Of a stretch of 64,000 nt of DNA, positions 60,928-64,000 are shown in pieces. Under the pieces are notes generated by a model. It saw only the letters and a program-made list of their open reading frames with translations. It was not told the DNA's origin and ran no database searches. Every line of letters begins with the position of its first letter. Within the stretch, counting starts at the first letter, position 1. Origin of the DNA: Pseudonocardia sp. N23 (GTDB taxonomy: Bacteria > Actinomycetota > Actinomycetes > Mycobacteriales > Pseudonocardiaceae); the NCBI RefSeq assembly GCF_002583555.1, contig NZ_BEGX01000106.1, forward strand, positions 35,886 through 99,885, given 5' to 3'. A program made the translations under genes and the position numbers.

Positions 60928-62145
60928 GTGACCGCGCCCCGCGTCCTGCTGGGTGTGGCCGGCGGCATCGCGGCCTACAAGAGCGCGGAGCTGCTGCGCC
61001 GGTTCACCGAGTCCGGTCACTCGGTGCGGGTGCTGCCCACGGCCGCGGCGCTGGAGTTCGTCGGCGCCGCGACGTTCGAGGCCTTGTCGGGCCGGCCGGT
61101 CCACACCGGCGTCTTCCAGGACGTTCCGTCGGTGGCGCACGTCCGGCTCGGCCAGGAGGCCGATCTGGTCGTGGTCGCCCCCGCCACCGCCGACCTGCTC
61201 GCGCGGGCCGCGCACGGTCGCGCCGACGACCTGCTCACCGCCGCGCTGCTCACCGCGCGCTGCCCGGTGCTGTTCGCCCCGGCGATGCACACAGAGATGT
61301 GGCAGCACCCCGCCACCCAGGACAACGTCGCGCTCCTGCGGTCCCGGGGTGTGGTGGTGCTGGAGCCCGCGTCGGGCAGGCTCACCGGCAAGGACACCGG
61401 CCCCGGCCGGCTGCCCGACCCCGCCGAGATCGCCGAGCTCGCCCGGTTGCTGCTCGAACGCGGCGACGCCCTGCCGCGCGATCTCGAGGGCCGGCGCGTC
61501 GTCGTGTCCGCGGGCGGCACCCGGGAGCCGCTCGATCCCGTCCGGTTCCTCGGCAACCGTTCCTCGGGCCGACAGGGCTACGCACTGGCGCGCGTGGCCG
61601 CTCAGCGCGGCGCCGCGGTGACGCTCGTCGCCGGCGCCACCGCCGACCTCGGGGACCCGGCGTCGGTCGAGGTCGTGCGGGTCGGCACCGCGGAGCAGAT
61701 GCGCGTCGCGATGCACGAGGCCGCCGCCGACGCCGACGTGCTGGTGATGTCGGCCGCGGTCGCCGACTTCCGGCCCGCCACCCTCGTCACCACGAAGATC
61801 AAGAAGACGCCTGGCGCCTCGCCCGACCCGCTCGTCCTGGCGACCAACGCCGACATCCTCGCCGAGCTCGTCACGGCGCGGCGGCCCGGTCAGGTCGTCG
61901 TCGGGTTCGCCGCCGAGACCGGTGACGAGTCCGGCGACGCGCTGCACCACGGCCGGATCAAGCTGCGGCGCAAGGGATGTGACCTGCTGGTCGTCAATGC
62001 CGTCGGCGACGGCAAGGCCTTCGAGGTGGCCGACAACGCAGGCTGGCTGCTGGCCGCCGACGGTGCGGAGACGGAGCTTCCCGACGGGTCGAAGGCGCTG
62101 CTCGCCTCCCGGGTGTGGGACGCCGTCACCCCGCGCCTGTCGTGA
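60928..62145 (+). CDS. coaBC: Bifunctional phosphopantothenoylcysteine decarboxylase/synthetase
   Basis: Carries out two CoA steps: ligation of cysteine to phosphopantothenate and decarboxylation to phosphopantetheine. The 405-residue protein has the flavoprotein CoaC half (GVAGGIAAYKSAELLRR, the catalytic His in PSVAHVRLG and FAPAMHTEMW) and the CoaB half (VVVSAGGTREPLDPVRFLGNRSSGRQGYALA, KIKKTPG, DLLVVNAVG). GTG 60928 lies seven bases after rpoZ. A 63-bp tandem duplication starts at its stop codon. Confidence 0.96.
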   Translation: MTAPRVLLGVAGGIAAYKSAELLRRFTESGHSVRVLPTAAALEFVGAATFEALSGRPVHTGVFQDVPSVAHVRLGQEADLVVVAPATADLLARAAHGRADDLLTAALLTARCPVLFAPAMHTEMWQHPATQDNVALLRSRGVVVLEPASGRLTGKDTGPGRLPDPAEIAELARLLLERGDALPRDLEGRRVVVSAGGTREPLDPVRFLGNRSSGRQGYALARVAAQRGAAVTLVAGATADLGDPASVEVVRVGTAEQMRVAMHEAAADADVLVMSAAVADFRPATLVTTKIKKTPGASPDPLVLATNADILAELVTARRPGQVVVGFAAETGDESGDALHHGRIKLRRKGCDLLVVNAVGDGKAFEVADNAGWLLAADGAETELPDGSKALLASRVWDAVTPRLS

Positions 62146-62267
62146 GCGGGCGGTCGGCCCGCGCCGAGATCGGCGCGGTACGGCCGCTCGCCGAGATCTG
62201 AGCCGTGAGCGGGTGGTCGGCCCGCGCCGAGATCGGCGCCGTAAGGCTGCTCGCCGAGGTCTGAGCA
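62142..62267 (+). repeat. 63-bp tandem duplication at the coaBC stop codon
   Basis: Two head-to-tail units (62142-62204 and 62205-62267) start with GTGAGCGGG and share most positions, differing at about eight. The coaBC TGA is the second to fourth base of the first unit. Each copy contains GCGCCGAGATCGGCG, which can form a short hairpin. The rest of the gap to 62290 is empty. Confidence 0.85.
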
Positions 62268-62290
62268 CCTCGCCCGGTCTCCCGGCGCGA

Positions 62291-62336
62291 CGAGAACGGC
62301 CCCACTCCCGGTCCGCCCGGGGTGGGGCCGTTCTCG
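62291..62336. terminator. Strong bidirectional terminator between coaBC and the SH3 gene
   Basis: A perfect 15-bp stem (CGAGAACGGCCCCAC / GTGGGGCCGTTCTCG) encloses a 16-base loop that itself has a CCCGG/CCGGG stem. It lies between two convergent genes and should stop transcription from both sides. Confidence 0.88.
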
Positions 62337-62369
62337 TGGAGCTCCCGGCTCTCGGCCGGTCGGGGCGTG

Positions 62370-62945
62370 TCAGCCGAGGAGACCCGAACGCGTCGGGGTG
62401 CTCCCGGTCGACTCGTCGCTGCCGCCCTGGTCGCCGCCGGACGCACCGGCGTCGCGCGCGGCGGCGGTGTCCTGGGAGGAGGTGGTGGTACGCGGCGCCG
62501 TCGTGGTCGGCGCGGCCGACCCGGTGCTGCGCAGTTGCGACGACTTCGTCGTGGTCGCCGCCGGCGTGGTCGGGCGGACCTGCTCGCCGCGCGCCGCACC
62601 GCTCGTCGTCGGGGCGGTGGTCGTGGTGGCCTTGGTGGTCGTCGCCGACCCGCCACGGCCCGGGTTGGCGGAGACGTACTGCTCCGACGCCCAGCCGTTG
62701 AGGTTGGTGAGCTGCACGTAGCCGTTTCGGCGCTCACCGATGGTGACGTCCGTGCCACGCTTGCAGACCGTCACGACCGAGGCCGTCGCGCTCGGCTGCG
62801 AGCGGACGTTGACGTTGTCGGTGCAACGCCCCTGTTCGGCTGCGGACGCCGTTCCGACCATGACCAGGACGGTGGTCGCGCCGGCAGCGATCAGGCCACC
62901 GACGACTGCGGCCGCGCGGCCTCGCCGTTGCAACAACGCGTTCAT
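62370..62945 (-). CDS. Secreted SH3-domain protein with Thr/Ser-rich tail
   Basis: A predicted exported protein of 191 residues. A signal peptide (RRGRAAAVVGGLIAAGATTVLVMVG, cleavage near TASA-AE) is followed by a bacterial SH3 domain (about 38-92: NVNVRSQPSATASVV, GTDVTIGE and NGYVQLTNLNGWASEQYV) with two Cys that may form a disulfide, and then about 95 residues rich in Thr, Ser, Ala and Gly (TTTKATTTTAPTTSG), probably a flexible, wall-spanning or glycosylated tail. Bacterial SH3 domains often bind peptidoglycan. ACGGAGG precedes ATG 62945. It interrupts the coaBC-metK run on the opposite strand. Confidence 0.85.
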   Translation of the reverse strand: MNALLQRRGRAAAVVGGLIAAGATTVLVMVGTASAAEQGRCTDNVNVRSQPSATASVVTVCKRGTDVTIGERRNGYVQLTNLNGWASEQYVSANPGRGGSATTTKATTTTAPTTSGAARGEQVRPTTPAATTTKSSQLRSTGSAAPTTTAPRTTTSSQDTAAARDAGASGGDQGGSDESTGSTPTRSGLLG

Positions 62946-63187
62946 CTGGGGGGTACCTCCGTTGGGTGGATGCGCTCACCAGGCCCAACGAGTCGGCTCG
63001 TCACCGATTCGCCATCTGCCCCGACATCACCGGAAGCGGTGAACGATCACCGGCGCGTCGGGCAAACCGATTACGCTCGGTGACGTGGCGAACGGCATCG
63101 GTCGTCGCAGGTCAGGCCCGTGAGCAGGGTCGGTGACGTCGACTAGGCTCGGGCGGGACCACAGGACGACTCTGGACGGAGACACGC

Positions 63188-64000
<813 letters not shown>

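Noticed and set aside
62946..63187. A SAM riboswitch upstream of metK
   Set aside because: The likely -10 (63144-63149) leaves a leader of about 35 bases. The visible stems (CACCG-GAAG-CGGTG near 63030) lie before the transcription start.

Overview
The window comes from a very GC-rich actinobacterium. GTG starts, four-base start/stop overlaps and strong G/C third positions are pervasive, and the gene order matches two chromosomal blocks shared by Mycobacteriales and Pseudonocardiales: ruvC-ruvA-ruvB-yajC-secD-secF-apt-rel-ppi-hisS, and alaS-ruvX-mltG-aroC-aroK-aroB-pepQ-efp-nusB-bldD-pyrR-pyrB-pyrC-carA-carB-pyrF-mihF-gmk-rpoZ-coaBC-metK. My best guess is Pseudonocardia or a close relative; this is inferred from synteny and protein style, not from a database search. 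It is core chromosome. I see no tRNA, rRNA, CRISPR array, transposase or prophage.

Region by region. 0.1-9.1 kb: Holliday junction resolution (RuvCAB, with a LexA-type box before ruvC), Sec translocon accessory proteins (YajC, SecD, SecF), purine salvage (Apt) and stringent response (Rel). 9.2-15.6 kb: a secreted Rpf-like muralytic enzyme, a membrane-anchored cyclophilin, a glyoxalase-II-like hydrolase, HisS, a methyltransferase, a YibE/F membrane protein and gluconokinase. 15.6-18.2 kb: a radical SAM protein of the Rv2578c type interrupted by a 448-residue intein placed exactly at the third Fe-S cysteine, next to a perfect SOS box. 18.4-26.9 kb: a phosphotransferase-fold protein, an SGNH hydrolase, a tiny CxxC protein, an Lrp regulator between two PLP aminotransferases, RarA and a secreted S1 protease. 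27.0-30.8 kb: an arginine/ornithine catabolic cluster (arginine deiminase, Lrp regulator, ornithine aminotransferase) with striking operator-like sequences, then a TetR regulator. 31.1-32.8 kb: an ECF sigma factor translationally coupled to a 14-residue leader ORF, and two small envelope proteins. 32.8-45.7 kb: alaS, ruvX, mltG, a spermidine-synthase-like protein in the usual aroE slot, a decayed F420-enzyme pseudogene, a prepilin peptidase, aroC-aroK-aroB, a proline peptidase, efp and nusB. 45.9-49.4 kb: an ankyrin protein, an MFS exporter and BldD. 49.9-58.6 kb: the complete pyrimidine operon from pyrR to pyrF except the dihydroorotate dehydrogenase gene, headed by a PyrR-binding leader. 58.7-64.0 kb: an orphan receiver protein, mihF, gmk, rpoZ, coaBC, a secreted SH3 protein on the other strand and the first 271 codons of metK.

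Themes. (1) Two LexA-type boxes tie ruvC and the radical SAM gene to DNA damage. (2) Arginine use: ArcA makes citrulline, RocD removes ornithine, and an Lrp-family protein between them probably controls both. (3) UMP synthesis is one tightly overlapping operon under PyrR feedback, and the downstream genes lead on to GMP kinase, CoA and SAM. (4) Several unrelated genes carry in-frame tandem repeats, mostly with a 15-bp (five-codon) unit, in segments predicted to be disordered; the most extreme adds about 170 residues to CarA.
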